A program made the translations under genes and the position numbers. DNA of 64,000 nt from Maricaulis sp036231565 (GTDB lineage Bacteria > Pseudomonadota > Alphaproteobacteria > Caulobacterales > Maricaulaceae): contig JAZAHA010000024.1 of the NCBI GenBank assembly GCA_036231565.1, forward strand, positions 62,001-126,000, written 5' to 3'. Below are positions 48,724 through 57,471 of this stretch, piece by piece. The notes beneath the pieces are model-generated. The model did no database searches. It was not told where the DNA came from and saw only the letters and a program-made list of their open reading frames with translations. The stretch's first letter is position 1. The number at the start of each line of letters is the position of its first letter.

Positions 48724-50490
48724 ATGATGCCGTTTCTTCGCACGCTCTGCACTGCCGCACTGTGCGCCGCGACACTCCTTCCGGCCGCGACCGGTGCGGC
48801 AGCGGCCCAGTCCTCGCTGCTCGACTATGGCAGCATCGTCCATCCGGTCGTCGACGAGGACGGGATGGTGGTCAGCCAGAACGAGATCGCCAGCCGTGTC
48901 GGTGCGGAAATCCTCGCGGCCGGCGGTAACGCCGTTGACGCGGCCATCGCCACCGGTTTCGCGCTCGCCGTCACCCTGCCGCGCGCCGGCAATCTGGGCG
49001 GCAGCGGCTACATGCTGGTCTATATCGCCGAGGAAGACCGGGTCCTGGCCCTCGACTACCGCTCGGCCGCGCCGGCCGCCGCGACCGTCGAGATGTTTCT
49101 CGACCGCCGTGGCCGGATCAATGATGCGGCCAATTACGGCCATCGTGCCGCCGCCGTTCCGGGAACCGTCGCCGGCTTCGCCGCGGTGCACGAACGGTAC
49201 GGGGTGTTACCTTGGGCGGACCTTATTGCACCCGCTATGTCACTCGCACAGGACGGTATTGTCGTCTCAAGGGATCTTTCCGAAGCCCTGCAATGGGGCG
49301 AGCGGCGCCTGTCGAGTTCCGACGCCGCCCGGTCCGCCTTCTTCCACGCCGATGGCAGTCCCTACCGGTTCGGGGAGCGGCTGGTTCAGCCCGACCTCGC
49401 CTGGACGCTGCAGCGGCTGATGACGGCCGGCCCGCGCGACTTCTACGAAGGCGAGATCGCCCAACGGATTGTTGCGGACATGGAGCGCAATGGCGGGCTG
49501 ATTTCGATGGAGGATCTAGCGGCGTATGAAGCGCAATGGCGTGAACCGATCCGCACGACCTATCGCGGCCATGACGTCGTGACCATGCCGCCGTCGAGCT
49601 CGGGCGGGATCGCCCTGCTTCAGATGCTCAACATGCTGGAACACTTCAATCTCTCGGCGATGGGTGCAAACAGCGCCGCGACCCTGCACACGCTCTCGGA
49701 AGTGATGCAGCTCGCCTATGCCGACCGCACGCAATATCTGGGCGATCCGGACTATGTGCAGGTGCCCGTCGAGACGCTGATCTCCAAGGCCTATGCAGAG
49801 GAACGCGTCAGCCATGTCTCCCGCACGTCGGCATCGCCGGCCAGCGCCGTCTCGCCGGGTGATCCGCTCGCGTTCGAGAGCCCGGACACGACGCATTTCT
49901 CGGTTGCCGATTCCGCCGGCAATGTCGTCTCCAACACCTATACGCTGGGCTCGTCCTTCGGGTCGGGCGCCCTCGTCGAGGGTGCCGGTTTCCTGCTGGA
50001 CAACCAGATGAAGAATTTCGCCCTGCGCTCGCATCTCAATGATGTGCGCGGGATGCAGTCGAATGTCGCGAACCGGCTGGAGCCCGGCAAGCGCATGACG
50101 TCCAGCATGACGCCCACCATCGTGTTCCGCGATGGCGAGCCCTATCTCGTTGTCGGCACGCCGGGCGGTTCCACCATCATCAATACCGTGCTGCAGGTGA
50201 TCCTGAACGTGATCGACCACGGCATGAATATTGCCGAGGCCGTGCAGGCGCCGCGCATTCACCAGAACTGGTATCCTGACGAGCTGGAAGTGGAACCCGG
50301 CCTGTCGATCGACACGCTGCGCCTGCTGGGCAGCCTGGGCCACGAGATCGAGTTCTCCGACACGATCGGCAGTGCCCAGTGCATCCGCATTGCGGACGGT
50401 GTGTTCGAGGGTGCGGCGGATCCGCGGCGGCCCGATGCCCGGGCGGCCGGGGTCAGAAATGTCGGCACCCTGCCAGGCTATCGCTGGTAG
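48724..50490 (+). CDS. ggt: Gamma-glutamyltransferase, exported
   Basis: A 588-residue self-processing N-terminal-nucleophile hydrolase that hydrolyses gamma-glutamyl bonds in glutathione and related peptides. The signal peptide ends near residue 28. The nucleophile of the small subunit is Thr389 in SPDTTHFSV, GNLGGSGYMLVY and VGTPGGSTIINTV are substrate-site motifs, and the large subunit carries PGTVAGF. The gene follows the symporter by 37 bases and completes a peptide/acyl-amino-acid scavenging operon. Bases about 49195-49290 look less G/C-rich than the rest of the gene. Confidence 0.92.
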   Translation: MMPFLRTLCTAALCAATLLPAATGAAAAQSSLLDYGSIVHPVVDEDGMVVSQNEIASRVGAEILAAGGNAVDAAIATGFALAVTLPRAGNLGGSGYMLVYIAEEDRVLALDYRSAAPAAATVEMFLDRRGRINDAANYGHRAAAVPGTVAGFAAVHERYGVLPWADLIAPAMSLAQDGIVVSRDLSEALQWGERRLSSSDAARSAFFHADGSPYRFGERLVQPDLAWTLQRLMTAGPRDFYEGEIAQRIVADMERNGGLISMEDLAAYEAQWREPIRTTYRGHDVVTMPPSSSGGIALLQMLNMLEHFNLSAMGANSAATLHTLSEVMQLAYADRTQYLGDPDYVQVPVETLISKAYAEERVSHVSRTSASPASAVSPGDPLAFESPDTTHFSVADSAGNVVSNTYTLGSSFGSGALVEGAGFLLDNQMKNFALRSHLNDVRGMQSNVANRLEPGKRMTSSMTPTIVFRDGEPYLVVGTPGGSTIINTVLQVILNVIDHGMNIAEAVQAPRIHQNWYPDELEVEPGLSIDTLRLLGSLGHEIEFSDTIGSAQCIRIADGVFEGAADPRRPDARAAGVRNVGTLPGYRW

Positions 50491-50517
50491 GGCGCCGACA
50501 GGCGGGAGGGTCGGGGA

Positions 50518-50874
50518 TCAGCCCTTGTGGGCGATGGCTTCGATCTCGATCAGCGCGTCGCCGGCCAGCAGGCCGGACACCACCGTCGAACGGGTCGGAA
50601 AGGGTTCGGCGAAACGCGCGCGATAAACGGCGTTGAACTCACCCGCCAGCGCGGCGTCGGTCAGCCAGACGGTGGTCTTCACCACATCGTTCAGCGTCAT
50701 GCCGTGCCGGGCGAGAACCGCGGCCAGATTGTCGATGGCCCGGCTTGCCTGTTCGGTCATCCCGCCGGCGACCATTTTTCCGTCATCACCGCGCGGCAGC
50801 TGGCCCGATATGAACAACAGCCCCGCCGCTTCGCGTGTGGTGCTAAGGGGTGGCGGCAAGGGTTTTGACGTCAT
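50518..50874 (-). CDS. RidA-family enamine/imine deaminase
   Basis: A 118-residue YjgF/YER057c/UK114 protein that hydrolyses reactive 2-aminoacrylate or imino acids. GLLFISGQLP near residue 18, AIDNLAAVLARHG near 45 and PTRSTVV with the conserved Arg near 93 are family features. The ATG at 50874 lies inside the end of the D-amino-acid dehydrogenase gene (32-base overlap) and follows AAGGA, so it is co-translated. RidA would clear the imino acids made by the dehydrogenase. It is convergent with ggt. Confidence 0.88.
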   Translation of the reverse strand: MTSKPLPPPLSTTREAAGLLFISGQLPRGDDGKMVAGGMTEQASRAIDNLAAVLARHGMTLNDVVKTTVWLTDAALAGEFNAVYRARFAEPFPTRSTVVSGLLAGDALIEIEAIAHKG

Positions 50875-52120
50875 GAGGGGCATGTCCTTCTGATACCGGG
50901 TCGAAATCGGGTGCAATCTGGCGGGCCAGCCGCTCGGCGGACCCCATCGCCAGGGTCCAGCCGAGCATGCCGTGTCCGACATTGTAGGCGAGCGTCGGGC
51001 CGGCCTGTCCGATGCAGGGCAGCGAGTTCGGCGTCATCGGCCGCAACCCGGCCCAGAAGCCCGAAGCGTCGTCAAAGGCGGCGGCCTGCGGCAGCGAGGC
51101 CCTTGCGTGCTGTAACAGCGTGTTCAGCCGGGCCGGGTCCGGGTCGGCCGAGCGCCAGCCGAGATCGGCCAGTCCCGCAACGCGGATGCGGCCATCCAGC
51201 CGGGTAAACACAAGCCGCCGGGTCGTGTCTGTCAGGCTGACCGTCGGCGCGGCCTCACCGGGCGGGGCGGTCAGCGAGTAACCTTTCATCGGCATGACCG
51301 GGATCGAGACGCCGAAGGGGCGCAGCAGGCGGCGCGCATCGGCACCGGCGCAGACGACGGCCATGTCGGCCTTCACAGCCTGGCCGTCGGTGCACAGGAG
51401 CGCCTGGCCCGATGCCGTGCTGACCTCGCTGACGGTGGCGTCGAAGATCACCCGTACACCGTAGCGCGCCTGCAGCAGTTCGAGCATGTTGCTGGAAAAG
51501 TGGAATGAGTCGCCGACCGCTTCATCCGGCGTGTAGATGATGCCGACCGGCCGGTCCGGCGCCGCGTCGAGCGCCGGTTCGATCGCGCGGGCCTCGTCAT
51601 AGGTCAGGGCCTGCTGGGCCGCGGGTCCGAGATTTTTCATCCCCATCACCCGGCGCCCTGCCGTGAATGCCGCTTCGGTATGGTAGAGATGCATCTTTCC
51701 GCGCACGGCATAGCCGAAATCAAGGTCATGGGTCGCCAGCAGGCTGGCCATCTGCAGCCGGGATTCCAGACCGAGTTCCAGGGCCGCCAGCGTGTTGCGC
51801 TGGAAGCGCCCCGCGGTGCAGTTGCGCAGGAAGGACAGCAGCCAGCGCAGATAGTCCGGGTCGAGGCTTAACCGCATCCGGAAGGCTTCGCTCTGGCCAA
51901 GAAGAAGGCCAGGCATGTCGCGGAACAGGCGGGGATTGGCCAGGGCGTCCGTGTAGAGATAGCTCAGCTGAGCGCCGTTGGCGTAGGACGCGCCGCGGCC
52001 GGCGGATTCGCGACCGTCGATCACGGTGACATCCAGCCCGCGCCGCGCCAGGGCATAGGCCGTCGCCACGCCGACCACGCCGGCGCCGATAATGGCAACG
52101 GATCTCAGCGTGCGCGTCAT
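50843..52120 (-). CDS. dadA: D-amino-acid dehydrogenase/oxidase (DadA-like, FAD)
   Basis: A 425-residue FAD-dependent amine oxidoreductase of the DAO family. The dinucleotide fold is VAIIGAGVVGVATAYALARRG at residues 7-27 with the acidic end VIDG. The conserved motif GRGASYANGAQLSYL near 42 and GHGMLGWTLAMGSAERL near 385 are DadA-like. It oxidises D-amino acids to 2-imino acids, which the overlapping RidA protein hydrolyses. It completes the route started by the D-aminoacylase encoded on the other strand. Confidence 0.88.
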   Translation of the reverse strand: MTRTLRSVAIIGAGVVGVATAYALARRGLDVTVIDGRESAGRGASYANGAQLSYLYTDALANPRLFRDMPGLLLGQSEAFRMRLSLDPDYLRWLLSFLRNCTAGRFQRNTLAALELGLESRLQMASLLATHDLDFGYAVRGKMHLYHTEAAFTAGRRVMGMKNLGPAAQQALTYDEARAIEPALDAAPDRPVGIIYTPDEAVGDSFHFSSNMLELLQARYGVRVIFDATVSEVSTASGQALLCTDGQAVKADMAVVCAGADARRLLRPFGVSIPVMPMKGYSLTAPPGEAAPTVSLTDTTRRLVFTRLDGRIRVAGLADLGWRSADPDPARLNTLLQHARASLPQAAAFDDASGFWAGLRPMTPNSLPCIGQAGPTLAYNVGHGMLGWTLAMGSAERLARQIAPDFDPVSEGHAPHDVKTLAATP

Positions 52121-52321
52121 GCCGCGTTTGGGCCCGCTTGTCTCGTGCGGGCAGGGACCGGTCCGGGTGGCCGGCTGTCAGAAGATGAGCACGCGTGCAT
52201 GGTTCGTTCCGGCACGGGGTTGAAACATATCCTGACCATAGAAAGCGCGCCGTGTCTTCGGCCACTTCATATTCGGGCGGGGGCCATAACGCCGGTGCAT
52301 ACCCCCGTCTGGGGCCTCTGA

Positions 52322-53527
52322 TCAGGCCTGTCCGGGCGAGCGTCGGCGTTCCGCGCGATATTGCGACGGCGTGCAGTCCAGCTGCTCCTTGAAAGCCTTG
52401 TTGAAGGTGACGCGATTTGTGAAGCCGGACTCGATCGCGATCCGTTCAAGGGACCAGTGCCGCTTGGGATCCTCGATCAGGGTCAGGGCGTACTGGACGC
52501 GATAGCTGTTTACCAGCCGGTAGAAATTGCTCTTCATGTGCTGGTTGATCACCTGCGAAACGGTGTGTGACTTGTGGCCGATCGCCTTGGCGAGCTTGGT
52601 CAGGGACAGTTCCTCGTCGAGGTAGAGGGTGTCTTCCTCGAGCCGCTTTTCGATCAGGGCGGCGATCTCTGCAGCCGCTGTGTCGGGCAAGGCCGAATGA
52701 AGGTATTTGATCGTCGCACCGGTTTCGGTTCCGGAGGCTTCCGGCGCCGGCGGGGTCGGCGTCCCCGCGAGCGTGCGCTCTTCCTCGGTGATCAGGAAGT
52801 CCGGCTTCTGCAGCCCCTGCAACGCAATCAGCACAATGATGGCCGAGAGAAAAAGCAGCCAGGCTTGCCCCACCATGCCCAGCGTAATCAGCCCCGTCGT
52901 CTGCTGCACCAGGAACAGGCCGACCCACAGCGCTTCCAGCAGGATGAAGGCGATCATCAGCTGACGCAGCCGTTGAAGCACGTTCCGGCTGTTGTCGGCA
53001 CGCAGCTGGTCGAGCGCGGGCGCGAACGCATCCAGGCGCCGCCAGGCGAGAACAAGATAGCTCGCCAGATGCACCTTCATCGCCACCAGCTTGATCGTCA
53101 GCAGCATTGACGTGTCGGTGGGCGCGGAGCCCTCCTGCAGCACGGCCCACATTGCAATCTTGGCGTCGCCGCCGCGGAAGACATCCGGTGCACTGAGCAG
53201 CCAGACCGCGACCGCGGGCAGAAGGTGCAGGACCCAGTTGCCGGCCGTGAAGGCCCGTTGCCCGGTCATCCGGCGCACATAGGCGTAGAGCACGGGGCCC
53301 AGCACCATCACCATGTTGGGCAGCAGGTCGAGCAGGTGAGGAATGTAGCGATAAAGCCGGGAATGGACCGCGCCGCCTTCGAGCAATTTGTAGGCCAGCA
53401 GCGCCATGGCGACGGCCAGCAGCCGCGCCGGCGAACCGGACGGTGCGCGCCGCCAGAGAATGACCGTCAGCAGCAGGGCGTGGCTGAACGCCATGAAGTA
53501 GAGCGTGCTGAGTACGGCATGCGGCAT
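52322..53527 (-). CDS. Membrane-embedded AraC-family regulator
   Basis: A 401-residue protein with seven hydrophobic segments at residues about 5-230 (LSTLYFMAFSHALLLTVILW, FLLQQTT...LFLSAIIVLIALQGL region). A C-terminal AraC helix-turn-helix pair follows at about 290-395 (LSLTKLAKAIGHKSHTVSQVI, then LERIAIESGFTNRVTFNKAF). Such regulators sense a signal at the membrane. It lies upstream of dadA-ridA on the same strand, after a 201-base gap, and may control that operon. The start is the ATG at 53527 after GGAGAT. Confidence 0.87.
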   Translation of the reverse strand: MPHAVLSTLYFMAFSHALLLTVILWRRAPSGSPARLLAVAMALLAYKLLEGGAVHSRLYRYIPHLLDLLPNMVMVLGPVLYAYVRRMTGQRAFTAGNWVLHLLPAVAVWLLSAPDVFRGGDAKIAMWAVLQEGSAPTDTSMLLTIKLVAMKVHLASYLVLAWRRLDAFAPALDQLRADNSRNVLQRLRQLMIAFILLEALWVGLFLVQQTTGLITLGMVGQAWLLFLSAIIVLIALQGLQKPDFLITEEERTLAGTPTPPAPEASGTETGATIKYLHSALPDTAAAEIAALIEKRLEEDTLYLDEELSLTKLAKAIGHKSHTVSQVINQHMKSNFYRLVNSYRVQYALTLIEDPKRHWSLERIAIESGFTNRVTFNKAFKEQLDCTPSQYRAERRRSPGQA

Positions 53528-53720
53528 CGCGTATCTCCGGCGCTTCCCGTCCCGTTCCAGGGCGTGACCCTCATTGCGCGTTTTCACCGGGCAGGCGTTA
53601 AATCCGGTGCAGCTTATCGCGCCGTATGCAGGCGGGCGACGAAAGCGGTCATGGCCGGCGACGCGCGGCGCAGCAGGCGCAAAGCCCGGTCAAGACAGCA
53701 GCCGGCGTCGTCGCCGGACG

Positions 53721-54092
53721 CTAATGCCGGTGTGCAGGGCGACCGGCTGCGGACAGCCAGGCGGCGCCGTGTGACAGGGCCAGGCCGCTGGCACCGGCGA
53801 CGGTAAGGATGCGTTCGGTCAGTTCGGAAATCCCGGCCAGGGCGCCGAAGAAGAGCAGGGCCAGTCCCGTGATCGCCAGACCACGCAGGGCGATGCCGCG
53901 TATACCGCCCGGCCAGCGCGGCATGGCGTTGAGACTGACCAGAAGCGCCAGGCCCGCCAGGGCCAGGTGGATGCGCTCATCCTCCATCCAGACCAGCGCC
54001 GGCCCCAGAGAGATCAAAAAGGGCAGGGCCAGGCAGTGCACAAGGCAGAGGCCTGAAAGAGCGATCCCGGCGGCGTCCTGGTTGCGGCGCAT
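53721..54092 (-). CDS. MerC-family small membrane protein
   Basis: A 123-residue protein with four hydrophobic segments and the MerC signature LSGLCLVHCLALPFLISLG near residue 10, where Cys-x3-Cys lies in the first segment. MerC proteins take up mercury in mer operons. Chromosomal homologues are often near zinc-responsive genes and probably handle zinc. It is divergent from a zinc-responsive operon, and a Zur-type palindrome lies in the 122-base gap. I start it at the ATG at 54092 after GGGAGAG. Confidence 0.78.
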   Translation of the reverse strand: MRRNQDAAGIALSGLCLVHCLALPFLISLGPALVWMEDERIHLALAGLALLVSLNAMPRWPGGIRGIALRGLAITGLALLFFGALAGISELTERILTVAGASGLALSHGAAWLSAAGRPAHRH

Positions 54093-54148
54093 GCGTTTCT
54101 CTCCCGGGTGACAAAAATGACATGAGCGGTCCTCTTGAACGTTCATTA

Positions 54149-54163
54149 TGTTATATAATAACA
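54149..54163. promoter_or_regulatory. Zur-type operator
   Basis: TGTTAT (54149-54154) and ATAACA (54158-54163) form a perfect inverted repeat around ATA. It stands in an A/T-rich patch unlike its G/C-rich surroundings and matches the TGTTATA-TATAACA style of zinc-uptake-regulator sites. It lies 57 bases from the merC-like start and 52 bases from the DUF2796 start, so it may control both directions. Confidence 0.75.
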
Positions 54164-54214
54164 TATCAAAATGTGATCAACGGCAGGTCTGCCGAATTCG
54201 CAGGGAGATATGCA

Positions 54215-54784
54215 GTGGGACCGAATCTTCTGGTGCTTGCCGCCACCGCAATGGCCTCATTCGGGCTACATACGGGCGACATAGCTGCCGCACAGACCGC
54301 ACATGACGATCACAATGCCCACCCTGATCATGCGGATCATGACGGGCATGAGGAACACGCGGCCCATGTCCACGGCGTCGGCCATCTGGGCGTCGCGATT
54401 GATGCCGGTGGGCAGGTCGAGGCCGAGTTCGAGACGCCGGGCTATAATCTGTTCGGTTTCGAGCGCGAGCCGCGCGATGCGGATGAGGTGCGCCTTGTCA
54501 GCGAGGCGCGGTCCAGCCTCCTGGCCGAAGGCGTGGTGCTGCGGCTCGATCGCGATGCCGGCTGTGCCTATCTGGGCGGCGAGATCGCCGATACCGGCTA
54601 TCACGATATCCGCGTGACCTACCGGTTCGAGTGCGCGCAGCCGCAGCGTCTGCGCCGGATTGGTACGGGCGTCTTCGAGGTGTTCGAACGGTTCGAGACG
54701 ATCGAGACGGTCCTGGTGTCGCCGGACCGGCAGACCGGCTTCGAGCTGACGCCGGCAGTCCCGGACCATCGTCTCGCGCCATGA
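54215..54784 (+). CDS. DUF2796 His-rich periplasmic protein (ZrmA-like)
   Basis: A 189-residue exported protein. A signal-like segment ends near residue 27. A histidine-rich stretch follows (HDDHNAHPDHADHDGHEEHA, then AHVHGVGHLGVAID), and after it a beta-rich DUF2796 domain. The His cluster should bind zinc. The GTG at 54215 follows AGGGAG by 7 bases and puts the signal peptide at the N-terminus. Its TGA overlaps the next ATG (ATGA). This gene order matches the Zur-controlled set known in Pseudomonas (PA4063-PA4066, zrmABCD). Confidence 0.82.
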   Translation: MGPNLLVLAATAMASFGLHTGDIAAAQTAHDDHNAHPDHADHDGHEEHAAHVHGVGHLGVAIDAGGQVEAEFETPGYNLFGFEREPRDADEVRLVSEARSSLLAEGVVLRLDRDAGCAYLGGEIADTGYHDIRVTYRFECAQPQRLRRIGTGVFEVFERFETIETVLVSPDRQTGFELTPAVPDHRLAP

Positions 54785-55482
54785 CGGTACCGGCTGTCCG
54801 TATCCGTGACCTGGTGTTTGCCTGGCCCGGCGGGCCGGCGGTTCTGGAGATCGACCGGTTCGAGATGGCTGGCGGAGAGGCGGTTTTTCTCGCCGGGGCG
54901 TCGGGCAGCGGCAAGAGCACGCTGCTTGGTCTGATCGCCGGGATCACGCCGTGCCGCGAGGGTGAGATTTCCGTACTGGGCACACGCATGGACCCGGCCC
55001 GTCCCGCCCGGCGCGATGCCCTGCGCGCGGCGCAGCTGGGGATCGTCTTCCAGCTGTTCAATCTCGTGCCCTATCTCAGCTCGCTGGAGAATGTCCTTTT
55101 GCCGCTGCGCTTCTCGACGGAGCGGGCTAAGCGCCTGAAGCAGGACGGGACGGATGCGCACACCGAGGCGCGCCGCCTGCTCGACGCGCTGGGGCTGGAT
55201 GCCGGCAGCCTGACCCGCCGGGTCACGACGTTGAGTGTCGGCCAGCAGCAGCGTGTGGCGGCAGCCCGGGCGCTGATCGGCCGGCCGGGCCTGGTCATCG
55301 CGGACGAGCCGACCTCGGCGCTCGACCAGGATGCCCGCGACGCCTTCCTCTCCCTTCTGACCGCGGAATGCCGGAAGTCCGGCGCCGCACTGCTGTTCGT
55401 CAGTCATGACCGCACCCTGGCGGAGCGCTTCGACCGGCAGATCGAACTGGCGGAGATCAATCGCGCAAGGCAGGCGGCATGA
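54781..55482 (+). CDS. ABC transporter ATPase, MacB/LolD type (ZrmB-like)
   Basis: A 233-residue ATPase with Walker A GASGSGKSTLLG at residues about 39-50, Q-loop VFQLFNLVPYLSSLENVLLP near 90, signature LSVGQQQRVAAARAL near 155, Walker B LVIADEPTSALD and H-loop SHD. The MacB/LolD class drives mechanotransmission across the envelope rather than ordinary import. It is joined to both neighbours by ATGA overlaps and powers the FtsX-type permease that follows. Zinc dependence is inferred from the operator and the His-rich partner. Confidence 0.92.
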   Translation: MTVPAVRIRDLVFAWPGGPAVLEIDRFEMAGGEAVFLAGASGSGKSTLLGLIAGITPCREGEISVLGTRMDPARPARRDALRAAQLGIVFQLFNLVPYLSSLENVLLPLRFSTERAKRLKQDGTDAHTEARRLLDALGLDAGSLTRRVTTLSVGQQQRVAAARALIGRPGLVIADEPTSALDQDARDAFLSLLTAECRKSGAALLFVSHDRTLAERFDRQIELAEINRARQAA

Positions 55483-56738
55483 GCGCGTCTCTCCTGACCC
55501 TGGCCTGGAAAAGCCTGGCCAATCGCGGCGTCTCGGTGGCGCTGACGATCCTGTCCATCGTGCTCGCCGTGATGCTGTTTTTGGGTGTCGAGAAGATCCG
55601 CACCGGTGTGCGGGCGAGCTTCGATTCCACCATCTCGGATACCGACCTGATTGTCGGCGCGCGCGGCGGGGCGATCAATCTTCTGCTCTATTCGGTCTTC
55701 CGCCTGGGCGATCCGACCGCAAATATCGGCTGGGATACATATCAGCTGATCGCCTCGGCGCCGGATGTCGACTGGGCCGTTCCCATCTCGCTGGGCGACA
55801 GTCATCGCGGCTACCGGGTCGTGGGCACGACACAGGCCTATTTCGAGCACTACCGTTATGGCCGCAGTCAGCCGCTCGCGCTGGTCGAAGGGCGCGCCTT
55901 CGACACGACCCACGAAGTGGTGCTGGGCGCGGAAGTGGCCCGCCAGCTCGACTACGGTCTGGGCGGGCTCATCCGGCTGTCGCACGGGATCGGCGATGTC
56001 AGCTTTGCCGAGCATTCAGGCCATGATTTCGAGATTGTCGGAATTCTCGCGCCGACCGGCACACCCGTGGACCGGTCCGTCCATGTCTCGCTCGAGAGTA
56101 TCGAGGCGATCCATGTCGGCTGGGAGAGTGGCGCGCCGCCGTCCGGGCAGGCTGCGCACGAGGCCGCCGGTCCGGATACGCTCGAGCCCGACAGCATCAC
56201 GGCGATCCTGGTCGGGGTGAGCTCGCCGATCCGGGTGCTGGGCCTGCAAAGGCAGATCAATACCTATCAGGGCGAGGCGCTGAGCGCGATCATGCCGGGC
56301 GTGGCGCTGTCACAGCTCTGGCAGGTGATCGGGGCCGGCGAGACGGCGTTCAAGGCGATCTCGCTGCTGGTCGTCGTGGTCGGCATGACCGGCATCCTCA
56401 CCGCCCTGTCGGCCGGGCTCAACGAGCGCCGCCGCGAGATGGCGGTGTTGCGGGCGACGGGTGCACGGCCGCGCGATATCTTCGCCCTGCTGATCCTCGA
56501 AGCCGCTTCGCTGGCGGCCGCCGGTGCCGTGATCGGCATTCTCCTGGCGCAGATCGGCTTTGCCATCATCGCCCGCAGCGTGGCCGCACGCTACGGGCTC
56601 GACCTGGCCGGCGGACCGGGCCTGACCGAAATCCTTGTCCTCGGGGCCGTCACCCTGGCCGGCGCGCTGCTGGGCGCCTGGCCGGCCTGGCGGGCACAGC
56701 GCAATGCGCTGGCCGACGGCCTGTCCATCCGATTGTGA
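55479..56738 (+). CDS. FtsX/MacB-type permease (ZrmC-like)
   Basis: A 419-residue permease with an N-terminal membrane helix (residues about 15-40), a periplasmic domain to about 280, and three C-terminal helices with NERRREMAVLRATGARPRDIF between the second and third. This is the FtsX/MacB topology. It forms the membrane part of the exporter or mechanotransmitter powered by the upstream ATPase. It overlaps the ATPase gene by 4 bases. The periplasmic domain would contact the His-rich and DUF3299 proteins. Confidence 0.88.
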   Translation: MSASLLTLAWKSLANRGVSVALTILSIVLAVMLFLGVEKIRTGVRASFDSTISDTDLIVGARGGAINLLLYSVFRLGDPTANIGWDTYQLIASAPDVDWAVPISLGDSHRGYRVVGTTQAYFEHYRYGRSQPLALVEGRAFDTTHEVVLGAEVARQLDYGLGGLIRLSHGIGDVSFAEHSGHDFEIVGILAPTGTPVDRSVHVSLESIEAIHVGWESGAPPSGQAAHEAAGPDTLEPDSITAILVGVSSPIRVLGLQRQINTYQGEALSAIMPGVALSQLWQVIGAGETAFKAISLLVVVVGMTGILTALSAGLNERRREMAVLRATGARPRDIFALLILEAASLAAAGAVIGILLAQIGFAIIARSVAARYGLDLAGGPGLTEILVLGAVTLAGALLGAWPAWRAQRNALADGLSIRL

Positions 56739-56746
56739 GGTCCATC

Positions 56747-57460
56747 ATGTCTTCGATCCGCTTCCACCTGCTTCCCGTTCTTCTGCTCGCCGCCTGTGGC
56801 GCCAGTCCCAGCGGCGCCGACTCCTCGCCCGGCACCGACGCCGCGGCGGCGGGCAGTTCCCGGACAGCAGAGGCCGCGCAGCCGGAACCGCAGGCCGTCG
56901 AGGCCGAGGCGCCTGCCGCCGGGCCCGATCCGCAAGCGGCCCTCACTGCGGATGACGAAGCGCCATTGCGCGCAACACCGCCGCCGCCCGGTCCCGACTT
57001 TCCGCCGCCGGACGAAAACGGTGTCATCACGATCAACTGGGACGATCTCCTGCCGGAAGGCGAGCTGGAGCGGATCGAAGAACTCTACAATTCGGCCTAT
57101 GCGACGATGGAGATCAATCATTTCGGCGGCCAGATGCAGCAGATCGGCACGTTCAATGTCGAGCCGGCCCTGATCGGCCAGACGGTGCGCATGCCCGGCT
57201 TCATCCTGCCGCTGGACTATCAGCCCGGCGGCGCCATCGACGAGTTTCTGCTGGTGCCCTATTTCGGCGCCTGCATTCACACCCCGCCGCCGCCGCCCAA
57301 CCAGATCGTCTATGTCACGCTGGACGAACCGCTGCGGGTCGAGCGGCTGTGGGATCCGGTGTGGGTGACGGGCGAGCTGTCCTCGGACCGGCACATGAAC
57401 GGGCTGGGCGATGCCGCCTACACAATGCGCCTGATCAGTCACGAGCCCTATCGGGACTAA
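56747..57460 (+). CDS. DUF3299 lipoprotein (ZrmD-like)
   Basis: A 237-residue protein with a lipoprotein signal (VLLLAACGA, lipid Cys near residue 17), a long Pro/Ala/Glu-rich linker (about 20-100) and a DUF3299 domain containing VRMPGFILPLDY and VPYFGACIHTPPPPPNQIVYV. The Cys/His pair in that last motif may bind metal. It is the last gene of the Zur-box operon, 8 bases after the permease. I use the ATG at 56747; a GTG at 56735 is also possible. Function is unproven in any organism known to me. Confidence 0.83.
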   Translation: MSSIRFHLLPVLLLAACGASPSGADSSPGTDAAAAGSSRTAEAAQPEPQAVEAEAPAAGPDPQAALTADDEAPLRATPPPPGPDFPPPDENGVITINWDDLLPEGELERIEELYNSAYATMEINHFGGQMQQIGTFNVEPALIGQTVRMPGFILPLDYQPGGAIDEFLLVPYFGACIHTPPPPPNQIVYVTLDEPLRVERLWDPVWVTGELSSDRHMNGLGDAAYTMRLISHEPYRD

Positions 57461-57471
57461 TCCACCGCGGT

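Noticed and set aside
45759..48752. Long antisense frame across the deacylase and symporter genes
   Set aside because: It is antisense to two genes with clear catalytic motifs and tight operon spacing; its composition is not protein-like.
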